Source: Symbiodinium natans | Taxonomy: Eukaryota; Sar; Dinophyceae; Suessiales; Symbiodiniaceae | Length of the DNA: 64,000 nt | Assembly (NCBI GenBank): GCA_905221605.1 | Contig: CAJNDS010002074.1 | Span: forward strand, 130,001-194,000 | Direction: 5' to 3' | Part shown: positions 34,401-46,400 of the stretch, piece by piece | Layout: every line of letters starts with the position of its first letter | How positions within the stretch are numbered: position 1 is the first letter of the stretch | Made by a program: the position numbers and the translations under genes | Notes under the pieces: generated by a model | The model's input: only the letters and a program-made list of their open reading frames with translations | What the model was told of the DNA's origin: nothing | The model's database searches: none

Positions 34401-37400
34401 GCTTGTCAGATTTTACTTCAAGTCTCACAGAAATCCTGACCCAAAACTTATGGGCGACTGGATTTCAAGCCAAAACCCCTTGGACAAAGGGTGCGACAAG
34501 TAGACTTGACGAAACAAAGCGAAGACAAGATGACAACCTGTTTCAACAAGATGTCAACCTGTTTCAACTGACATAATCTCATCGAAAAACACCAACTCAA
34601 CATGCCTTCAAAATGACTTGTATTGCTTCTGCTTTCCGCGCGCCGTACAATAGCCGGCAACATTCTGAGACAGATAATCGACATGATCCGTTGCGAATTC
34701 CGAGGCGAGCTTTGGTCCTTAGGGGTTTTGCAACAGCTTCCGCGTCGTTCCGAGCGCCCACTTTCGCGCTGATTCTGCATTCTGCACCGAGAAAGACACC
34801 CACGTGCCTCGAACTGGACAATGCAACAAGCCGTCCATCTCACACGAGTCCGTACGCGCAGGAGTCCAGCCTTGATAAAGTCTGAGTCAGCATCCCCTTC
34901 TCCATCACCTTCCCCTTCGCCCTCACCTGGGCTCGGGGTATGGGGCGTAGGTATGACATGCCGGTCACAAAGCACACACCATTCTTTTAGTCGGGCCTTG
35001 GCCTTCGCCCTCACCTTCGCCCTCGGCACCATCCCTCCTGGACGACAGCGTCCCAGCTCAATCAACTCTACAGTGCTTTCAGGCCATTTGGGGGTTTCTG
35101 TCATTAGGGGTACCTTGTTGGGGCCCTTATTCTAAGGGAATCCTACTATTTGGGGCTCTATATTCGGGGTACCATCTTTTCGTAAACCTCCATTTATGTA
35201 GGCATGGCACATCTCGGACACAATCTGACACTTGGGGTCGCACTCTTGAGGCTGCATTTGGACGTCGAACTGCGCATCTTTATCTTCGAACTCCGTCTTG
35301 TCAGGCTCTTGTGGCTCCTGCAGCGACGCAAAGTGACACTGCTCATGACCTACTGGAACCCTACATACACTCAGCAAGAACAGTCATATGTAAGAAACTC
35401 TAACATACACCCTGCTTCTAACAGTAGTATGAACTGTTATCTGAACCCTCTTTCATATAACACACAAGGCCAAAGCACTCGCTCCAAGTCCTGTTCCGGC
35501 ACATCCTTGGCATCCTTGTCGGCCTTCCGGTCGTCTTCGGACGGCTTTTGGTTGCTCTTGCCTCGGCGTTCCATTTGATACCGATGATGACAAGAAACCC
35601 CTTCCCAGTTTGCGGTACGTCACACAGGTCACTAGCTTTCGAGCCCTTAAAATTAATGAGCATAGTACAAGAAGGTGCAGATTGATGTCCACATGCGGAA
35701 CCAATAGCTTTCGTGATCTTTCGTGTCCCGCTGCTGCTGGCACTCGCGGAGATTAGGCAAGGACTGTCATTCTCGTCCTTCGCAGTCGTGTCCTTTCATC
35801 ACGCGCACCCGCTGAAACCACGCACCCAGGCCCAAGACAGGCAAAGATTCGAGATCCTGAAGCCAATATTACCCCTCCGGAAGCTGTGTATGAGAGATTC
35901 TTCGTGACCATCACTAGCGTACGTGAAGCAGAGGAAAAGATGATGTCTGGGTGGCGTGCCGCTTCGCCCTCACCCTGCGCCCCATGGGCCTGCACAAAGC
36001 AGCTCCGACTTGATGACAAGACAGGGCACCGAAAAGACACAAATCTCGCGCAGCATGCTGCAGGGATCTATGGCCGGTAAGGCTGGTATGACTACTTACA
36101 TGTATTCTGTGTGGTTCCACAGAAAAGTCACCAGCATTCAAAACGGTTGTCCAGGTACTGCTTCGGACCTCAATGTCCTCTTGCGGTCCCTTCTCCTTCT
36201 CCTCGGGTGCATCACCTGGATCTCCAAGGCCCAGGGGGTACAGAGCTTAGCCCACACATGGGCACAGGAGACGCCCAGGCTTTGACCATCTTCCTTGTCA
36301 TCTTTGTCGTCCTCTCTGCCGGAAGCCCCTAAAAGTGCTGTACAGATGCCTTCAAGCCTCCAGCCTCTGCCGATCCTCGTCCTCGCCATTCCACAGCTTC
36401 TCATCGAGAGTCCCACCCTTGGAAAGATCTACCTCGCCTGCCACTGTCACGCTCTGAACGACGTGTTGACTCCAAAGGTGTAGCGGTTCACATGATACTC
36501 CGGCCTTGTTGGCGATCAAGGTCTTGCCTCAGGGTGTGCTATGCTGCGTTCATTGTGTGCACTGCGTCCCGGATCAGCGAACACCATGCCGAGGCATGGG
36601 CTCGTCGTCATTGTCCTTCTCCTCGTCCTGGTTCTTATCATCTTCCTGCCGATGTACAAGGAACACATGACATGATGTGAGATGGCCCTAAACCCTAAAC
36701 CCTAAACCCTAAACCCTAAACCCTAAACCCTAAACCCTAAACCCTGGGCTTTGGATTCCTCACGATTCCCCTGTGAAAACACGGCGATCTGAGGACTCGT
36801 GCGCCTCCTGCGGCATGGCTTTGGCTTCTGTGTCCAGGTCGAAGCCCACCTCCCTGGCATTATCCTGCATGGATAGATTCAGAATAAGAATAAGAATAAG
36901 AATAAGAATAAGAATAAGAATTATAATACATATAATAATATCTTGGGCATGGTTTTTTTTTTAATTCTCGGGGTGTTTTTTCTTATTCTCTGTCGGTGAT
37001 GGTTTTTAATTTTATTCTGGCGGTTCTTTTTTCGGGCCTCAGGACACGCCACCCTAATCCGATGGTGTTTAATTTTATTCTACGGGTTCTTTTTCTTAGC
37101 CTGGGCAATCCGGGGAGGGGGGGGGGTTATAGGGTCCAAAAGGGGGTTTAGGGGTTTGGCAGATTGAGGAGTTCCGTTTCCACGATCCACCCTGCAGAAC
37201 AAGGTAGCGTTGGGAATGTTGGGCAATTGGTTCAAGATGGAAACACTGGGAGTGGTAGTTGGTGGGGAATGGCGGAATGGCTGGTAGTGGCGGGAAGGGG
37301 GGGAAGGGTGGGAATGGCGGAAATGGCGAGCACATAGTGCTGGTACTGGCGGGCAAGGCGGGGAATGGTGAAAATGGTGAGGACTGGTAGAGAATGAATG

Positions 37401-40400
37401 GTGGAAGTGAAAATGGCGGGCTTTTGGTGGCGCGTAGTGATGCGTAGTGGTTGATAAGTTGTGGGATAGCGAGTAGGATGTTGGCGCCCCCCGCCCCATC
37501 GCATTGAGGGCCGTGCCTTGGCGCAAACATCAGGCTTTACAACCGAAGCTTGACAGCATAATTCGCACGCACCTACTTGCAAGCTTGACTGTGTTTTGCC
37601 GGCAGGCACACCGCGGGATGCGTCGCCCTGTACGGCCTGTCCCGCACCCCACGCAGGTCTGTCGCTACGGCAGAGGTTCTTGCCCTGTATGGCTTGTCCC
37701 AGGCCCGGTTTGGCGGCGCTCAGCGCAGCGTGCTGAAGCTTATAGACCCTACCTACATGTAAGTCTGACTGTTGGGCTCTACGGCGTTGATGCATGTGCG
37801 CCCCGCTCCATACTGGCCCGGCGCTACTACCGCGGAGCTGGCATGGCTCGCTGGAAACCTTGAGACTGTGCAGTCGCCAGCGCGTTGTCTGGCAGAACGG
37901 CCTGCGTTGCGTGGCGTCGCCCTGTATGGCACTGTTTGCCACGCTTGTCCCGCCGAGAAAACTTCAAACTCGCCCTGCGTGGCGCTGTTTGCCGCGCATG
38001 TGTCCAGCTCCTTAAAATGACTTCAAACTGTTACTTCGAACTGTGCAGTCGCGAGAGGCATGTCCGCTGCGCTGGCTTGACTATATAAGCTTTGGGACAC
38101 TAGTCACTAGCCTTCAGGCGATCTTCTGCCAAACAGTGTGCACCCCGCGCCTTCCATATCTGCCAGACCGCGTCCAGCTGGCGTGGCTTACAGGCATCGC
38201 AAGTCACGCTCGCACGTGGGCAACATAATGGCAGCATGCATCATTACCCTGCGAGCATCACGAGTCACCAAGCTTGCACACGCTCTTTGCGGGGGGAGGG
38301 GGGGTTGGGGACCCCATTTCCATGTTTCTTCTGACTCCCACTGACCACGGACCCAGCAGCCCTTCGCGAGTCGCTATCACCCACCTCCCACCCACCCTTA
38401 TTTTGGCACCCCCGTACCCACTTGCCCACGTCACGCTCGTTTGAAGATGGCACACCGCGAACCACGCGCGCATCACGAGTCACGCCAGACACCGCCACCG
38501 CCCGCTCACCCGCCTGCGCACCGCCCGCTTGCTCCAGATCCAGCTCGCCACGCGCGATGCTCAGGGGCATTTGGCCCATCAACAACTTACGACCCCGCGG
38601 CCGAACCACCAGTGCACCGTTCCACCAGCCCCATCCGCTCCTTCACCTTCTCCACCCCCGTACCCACTTGCCCACATCTCGACCCAGCCAGAGGCCTCCC
38701 ACCATACCCACTTGGCTGTTCACGCGGACCTATATGTCGCGCACGCTGTTTGATTTGAACGTGAGCATCGTGCATCACGCCAGACACCGCGGGCTGCGGC
38801 CCCCCCAAACCCCCCCCCCGCAAGCGCATCAGAGGGCAGGTGCGCGGCTGGGGTGTGCGTGCAGGGTCCTCCGAATCGGTGGGGCCAGGGTTGCAAGAGG
38901 ATCTACCGGCGTTTGGCAGGGGCGCACCCCCCCCGGCCTGTCGCCCCAACAGCGCCCGCTCACGGGGCCGGTAGATCCTCTTGCGACCCCACAGCCGAAC
39001 CACCACCCACTTCCCCACCATTTCGACGGACTGCCCGCTCAGTAGAGTATCCTTTCTTCAGGGGTCCAGCATGCCCACCATCGCATCCACGCGCGCCCTC
39101 TCCAGATCCAGCTCACCGCACTGTTCGTGCTTGGACAAGCCACACCTTTGCGGCGGGGCGCTCACCCGCTCACCCGCCCCCAGCTGCCAAGCTCATCCAG
39201 ATGGGCTACTCTTGGCTCTTCAAGATCGGTAGATCCTCTTGCGACCCCACAGCCGAACCACCACCCACCTCCGCATCTTCCCAACCCACACTTCGACTAC
39301 CCACTCAGACGGGGCCTCTGATTGTAGAGGATCCTTTCAGGGGTCCAACATGCCCACCTTGCTAATCCCCCCCCAATCGCATGCACACACGCCCTGTCCA
39401 CATCCAGCTCACCACACTGTTCGTGCTTGGACAAGCCACACCTCCTCTTTTGCGACCCCGCAGCCGAACCCCCCCTCCCCACCTTCATTTTCCCAACCCA
39501 TATTTCGACAACCACTCAGACCGGGCCTCTGCTTGTAGAGGATCCTTTCAGGGGTCCGGCATGCCCACCCTGCTCATGCGCCCCCCCGACCCCATCCACA
39601 CGCGCCCTCTCCGGATCCAGCTCACCACACTGTTCGTGCCTGCGGGCTACTCTTGGCTCTTCAACGCCGGTAGATCCTCTTGCGACCCCGCGGCCGAACC
39701 ACCGGCACGTTGTTCAGATTTGGGGGACCTCCGCAGAGAGCCCCTGCGAAAAGGACATGCTCGCATTCTGCGTGCAGTACGTGGTGGAGACATGTACAGA
39801 CCTTGTAGACATGTTCTCCTACACGCCCTCGAGGCCAGTAGGCTTTCACCCAGTGACCTTCACACACGACGACGTGATCCACGAAGTACTGCTTAAGCAC
39901 ACCGCGGTTGAGGCGCAGCATCCCGTCCGGCGCGGCGAACAAAATGCCTGCGCGAGTCACTAGATCTTGCAGCTCCTGGCCCTCCTTGTAGAGCATCTGG
40001 CACAACGTCCAAGCCAAGTCCTGGCCGGTCTGGCAGACTCTGATGTCAACGGGCATTTCTGCACGCACGCACGATATGTTCATCTACCCTCCACGCCTTG
40101 TCGACCACACCCGACGGCGAGGCGAGGATCCAGAAGGTCGTGTACTGCGAGTCGTCGGTCTGACTCCCGCGCGGGGTCCCCGTGCCTCGGTGCATTCGAC
40201 TGCACACTTAAGCCTGCCACTCACGGCCCCTGACGCATTGCCGAGTTGCAAACTCGAAATTTGACGTGGTTGCCCTCGTTCCTCATCTTCCAGTAGTCGA
40301 CGGCGGGCGACCGTCCCTGTGAACGGAGCGTCGCACTGTTCATGAGGTGCTCACTCTCGCCGACCGGAAAGGCACTCATTCGCATGGCGGTCCCCCACTC

Positions 40401-43400
40401 AAACGTCTTCCGCCACTTCGCACACAGGTGCTGGAGACCATCAAAGGTGGCCAGAAGACTGCTCCGCGTGCGACTCTTCAATTCGGCTTCCCACGCCGCA
40501 TGCCGCGCTTCCAAGGGGTTGGACCCTGCACCACTGCCAGGGCATGTGCCGAAGACACCGGCCCAGAAGGACGGCAACCACAGCTTGCCCCCATGCTGCG
40601 GAAGAGCGACGATGGTCTTGAACACACGCTGCACATCGGCGACGGCGCACTGCTGGAAGAACTGCCTCTGCAGATAAGCTGCAGCGTCCGCAGGAAGGTC
40701 CTGGAAGATGGCTCGCCATATCAGGTCCGTCAGCTGCAGCGTCGGCAGACACCTGCACACGGCAGCGTCTCTTCTCTCCTACATTTTATTTGCCTCTACA
40801 CCGCTCTGACTCTGGACCTTCTTATCGCCAGCCTGGTGAGGTCGGACAGATCGTAGACATTGCTGAGATTGGAGTCACGCTTCTTCCTGCCGCGCTTCTT
40901 GGCGCCCTGCTGCCCGACTCGATCCTTGCTGGGAAGCGACTTCCGCACCGCCTTCTTGTAATGGAAGTAGTCGCCAAGGAAGCGTGCAGCTGGGAACACC
41001 TTGCGGCGCGCTGCAGCGATGCCTGGAGCGAAGTCGGCTTGCACCTGAACAATGTTCCTCTGTAAGTCGAAGCCTGCAGCTTCCTGACAGAGCCAAACGA
41101 GATCCTCGAAGCAAGCGACCAGATTCTCTTCTCCCTCAGAGTTTACGATTGCTTGCATAACCGGCTGTGCCGTGCACGTGTGGGCCATGTACTGCTGGCG
41201 TCGCCCGCTGATCGTGGTCGCCGAGGTGTTTGCAGGAGCCGGATTGCTCGCTGCAAAACACAGCGTGACGACTCCGTAATTGTTGGCAACTGCTCCCATT
41301 TTCATGTCCACGATGAGACGGATGCGGTGTCGCGCCGCGTCTCTTAGGCGTAGGAGCATGCCCGGACAGGTGACGGGCACGTACACCCGATCTTCCTGGA
41401 CCACAATGCCATGCGGCGACTTCAGCACGAACACATGCGCCAGGTCCGGGGACTGCAGATTCGAGGAGACTTCTTCCTGCCGCCTGACGGCCTCGTCCTT
41501 GAAGGGCTGGATTGGCAGTGGGGCCACGGCTGACGCCGTGCCATGCTTCTGCCGCAGTCGCTTCACGAGGTTGTGGAGTTGCTTCGACTCACAACCCAGC
41601 TCCAGCTCCTTGCGCGCCAAAGCCTCTCGGATGTTGCGGCTGGTGATGGGCTCCCTGGCTTCCACGATCTGATTGACTGTGTGGGCGACACCTGCTGACA
41701 GGAGACGACCACCTGTCGCCAAACTTCTGTTGCCGTGTGCGCCCCGACAGTCCACGGTGACCTTGCCCTCGGCTGGCCCACTGACCCACACCGTCACTCT
41801 AGCGCGGAAGGAGCATTTGGGGCGGCATTCCGCGCATGACCCCCAAAGCTTGAAACCGCCGCAACCACCCTCGTCGACCATGTGCTTCGTGCCAAAGGTG
41901 ATCTGGCACGGGGGCTTCGCAGCCTGGCACACGCGTCGCGCAAGACACGTTGCGGCTCTCACGTCGTGCGGCAGGTCCTCATGCACCTCGTTGTAGATGT
42001 TCCTCCACGCCTTGCCATCGGTACTCTGTGGCTCACTCGACGCCAATGCTTCTGCGGCGGCCTTGTTCGACGTGAGCTCTTCTTCAACCGGCGCCCCAGC
42101 CGCATGCACTTTGCTCTCCGCCGCCATCTGCCTGCGCTCGCTTCCGGGCATGTGCTGCGTCGACTGGACGCCCGTCTTGGCTGCCAGATCCACTGCTGCT
42201 GCCTCCAAAAAGCCATCGAAGAAATGTAGAGGAATGCCCCAAGTTCGCAAGGTCGCCTGGACGTCCTGGGACATAGCGGACCAGCGATGTTTCACGAAAA
42301 CTGGCCACGCGCCGGGCCGCCGTCGTACAACGCCGAAGCCCTGGCGCTCCAGGTCCCGGTACGTGGTGGTCAACTTGTTGTAGGCATCCTCGCGCTGTGA
42401 GCGATCCGCGGCATACACGTTGCGAAAGACCGGCACCGTCCGCCCTGCCGCATCTGCATAGATTGCGTTGCCCGGCGAGGCCCGCAGCAGCTTGATCGCC
42501 ACCTTAGGCAAGATGAACTGGCTGCGCTTGCCGACCCCCGCCCCTCTCCCCACAGGCCGGCCCCTCTCACCTTTGTGCCTGCCAGGAGACGGCTTCCGAC
42601 GTTGACAGCGCCTGCTTGTATGGCCCCACTGCTCGACGCACATCGGCTCCCTCACGCGCCCTCCAACTTCCTCTGCTGATGTCCACATCCAGCATGTTGA
42701 AGCCCCGCGCCAGTCTTTTGTGTGTCCACTCGAGCGCGAGCTTGCTGGCGTGCGCGGAGATCTCTCTGGACGAACTGTTGAAAGGACGGGCTTCCACAAC
42801 CGCGGCGACAGACTCGTGACACAAGCTCGTCAGTAGGCCTGCCAGGACACATGCATCTAGACTCTAGACGCCTCGAACTGCTTTGACTCGAAGCACGTGG
42901 CTGCAACTAGATTCAGAGCTTCGCCCGCGCCTTCGTGTGTCCAAAAGTAGGCTAGCTTCTCGAACATACTGTTGACAGTGCCACCGTCCGAATAGTACGC
43001 ATCCTGTGAAGCCTCGTGCATAGCCCCCCGTGCCTCTTCCATCGCCACCTTTCCTGCTAGGTTTTGGGCCCAAACCAACTCATCGCCTTGTAGAGGCACC
43101 TTGTGGCCGACATTCTCGATGAGCTGCTGGAACAGCATTGCCATGAAGTCGATGAACTTCTCCCGTAAACCTTTCGGGAAGGCTAGTTGACTTCCGCGCC
43201 GCCCCGCCGAGAAGACGCAGCCTTAGCTCGCACGATTATGCATGATTCATGCGGGACGTGCAGGGGAGCAGTTACCCAACTTGTGACACGTGCGGCGAGC
43301 TGCGATTCGCTAGCCCGATCTTGTGCCGCGCCTCACTCGGTGCCCACCACGTGCTCAGCACCGACGGCTGCTGCAAGAGAACCATGCCGATATTGGTCGT

Positions 43401-46400
43401 CTCGAAGTGAACCCCGCAGTCAACCTTGTCCTCTTGTCCCATGACTTTGCGCGCCTTGGCCGGTCTTGCAAGCACATCGGCCTGCGTGTCCCAGTCGTAT
43501 CTCCCTCCGTGCGCCGCTTCCAGCAAGCGCGTCAGAACGATGTGCGTGTCCTTGGTGAACTTGCCGGACTTGGCGTACTCCGGACACAAGAAGGCGGACC
43601 CTTCCGGCCCTACCAGCAGGCCGTGCCCGTCACCTTGCTGCAGCCGTGCATTGAAGGCGGCGTGCGTAGACTCCGTGATGATGTGGTACTCCGCCTCCGC
43701 CGGACCGGCAAGCCACCGACCTACTTTCTCATCTGCCTTGCACGCGCGCGCACGTGTGCAAAAGAACTGAGCGCTCCCCAGGAACTCCAGCACCCCTTAA
43801 TTCAGACTTGGGTTCCTTACACGGTTTGAGGAGTATATAATTAAGGGGTATTGAGACGCTGCTGCATTCCACACACACACACACACCTCAGACTCGCTAC
43901 TGCTGCCAGGAAGCACTGGCTCGCTTGAAGGCCTCCCGCACCGTCTTCATGACCGGGGACTTACCTGTGCCAATGTCCGTCACCACTTGTGCCCAGTAGC
44001 GATGTGAGAGCGTGTAGTCAGACCACTCGACGCACACTTTGCGATGCAGCAAGGACGACGCGAACGCCTTGAAGGTCTCGAGTAACATCGTGGAGGACAA
44101 GGCAACGACTCGTGCGAAGGCTTCCATGTATACTGCTAACCGGTAGTCTGCGATCCACCACAAGGGTGTGAAGACATCCACTTCTTCTGCAGCTGTCAGC
44201 GAGCCTGCGCGCACGGCCCTTAGGCCGGCTTGCAGTCGCACCAGACACTGCCTGAACGTAAGCTGGTCGACAAAGGTGCTGCGCTCTGGGATGTCGCGCA
44301 GGGCCTGCGCCACGGACACTGCGCTCACGGCGTTGAGAAACCCAACGACGTCCTCCTCGAAGGCCTGGTGCGCGTCCTGGACAGGGGAGCCTTTCTCCGC
44401 ACTGAGGCACTGCAAGGGGTTCACGACCGGCGGTAGCAGGCCGTCCACACTCATGGCCCCGGGCGTGCGCGTGGCCGCATCGGCGGTTGCGCTGCTGGCC
44501 TCCATCGCCTGCGCCTCGCCCGGGGCGGGGCCTGCGTCCACACTCATGGTCCCGGGCTGCGTGGCCGCATCGGCGATTGCGTTGCTGGCCTCAATCGCCT
44601 GCGCCTTGCCCGGGGTGGGGCCTGCATCGGCCACGGAGCTTTCTAGCTGCGTGGCGCTACACCTTGCTGCCTCTTGACCGAGGCTACTCACGTCTGCCGC
44701 TGCTTGCGTCGCGACAGTCTCCAGAACAGCATAGTACACCTGACCCTCCATTGCCAACAAACTGCCTTCATCCTCCAGCTGCTCGCGAGGCATGGAGGCC
44801 ACGCCTGCGTCGTCGTAGACATGCCAGTCCCCCTCTGACCCTCGTACTGCCGCATAGTAGTGACCAGCCTCTGCCTCCGCGCCCACGTGGTGCACCGTCG
44901 CCACGACCTGGTACACGTGGCCCTGGACGTCGATCAACTCCGGGACTGTGAGGGGCGTCGTGTCCTTATGCTGGACGAACAGGCCATCCACGATCTCCAC
45001 TCGCCAGCGCTTGACGGCGGCGAGCAGCACTGCGGGGGCTCGACGGACCCGTAACTTTCTCCAGGGAAGGCGGTTGGACTGGCACGCTGGGCATTGCCAT
45101 GCCGAGCCCTGGTACTCTAGACCGTCAGGCGCCACAGCCGCGCGAAAGTACCTGTCCACCACACCCTGCAGATCGCGGACGCCTGTCGGCAACTGCATCT
45201 GGAGGTCGGACATAAACGTTGCCGCGCCTTGCAGAAATGCCTCTCCACAGTCGCGACAACGGAGTTCGTACTGCTCCAGTCCGGCTGTTCCGGCGATGAG
45301 CCCCGCCTGTTCGCTCACCACACGGAAAAACTCGGCGCTGTCTTCTTGCGCTCCATGATACCACCGCTCCAGGACGGTCTCCGGTTTCACAGCTGCCGAC
45401 GCTCGCAGCCTGTGCCACAGCAGCAGGAGGTCGGCTGCGACCGCGTTCTGCGACTGCCGGAGCATCCGTCGCCACGTTGTGACGCTGTAGAGCGCCTGGA
45501 GAGCGGCGTTGATGAAGCAGCTGTTGCCTACATTCACCAAACCCCCATGTTGAACATCCTCTGGGGCCTCCTCTACCGGGCTGAACCCAACCCATGTGGT
45601 TGGACCTGGCACGCGTCTGAATGCCACGGGCCTCGTCAGAGGCTGCATCTCTGTCAGCGGCCACAAGTGCGTCTGTTTGTAGGGTAGGCGTTCCACCGCC
45701 ACACGGTGCTCACCTTCATAGTCTCGCAGTTCTTCAACGTTGTTGACTGCGAAGGAGGCGCCAAAATTGCCCCACGCGTGGATTTGGCCTTGCACGCCCA
45801 GCCACGCACCCCCCGGCGCGCAAGGCAGATGCCGCACTTCCATGGTCTTCTCTCGCCGCAGAACTTGCTGCAAAGTCTCTACATCTTGGAACAGGAGGAT
45901 CCTGTCGCCCACGCTCGGCGCCCCGTGGCGGGGCGGGTGCTTCTTGGGTAGGACGGCTGCCATGGCCCTGTTTGCTCCGTCACAGCTGCAGGCAAGCCAG
46001 ACGTGCAACCGTCATCATGTCCCTGGCCCCGCCCTGTCCCATGTCCCTTGTTGGGAATGTCGGTTTTTCTGACCCCATTTTTTCCCCACACCACTGCGCA
46101 GTTCTTGTTCTTCTCTTGCTTGCCGCCCGCCGCCGTCGCCCGCCGCCCGCCGCCGCGCCTGCCCGCCCGGCCGCCGCTCGCGCTTTTGTTTGGTCATCCT
46201 GTCCCTTGTCCGGCCCTGTCCCATGTCCCTTCTGTTGGGAATGTCGTTTTCTGACCCCCATCTTTCCCCCACGTCACTGCGCGGTTTCTTGTGTTTCTCT
46301 TGCTTGCCGCCCGCCGCCGCCGCCCGCCGCCCGCCGCCGCGCCTGCCCGCCCGGCCGCCGCTCGCGCTTTTGTTTGGTTTTACTCTGTGTTTGTCCCGCC

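Noticed and set aside
42567-42799. The 5' 80 codons of the long open frame ending at 40796 as transposase N-terminus
   Set aside because: They are an out-of-frame reading of exon 3; a GT-AG intron at 42522-42570 connects the better frame to exon 4.
43897-46008. Functional link between the protease and the midasin MIDAS site, which binds ubiquitin-like domains in other species
   Set aside because: The proteases are in an intron as part of a mobile element; nothing in the sequence connects the functions.
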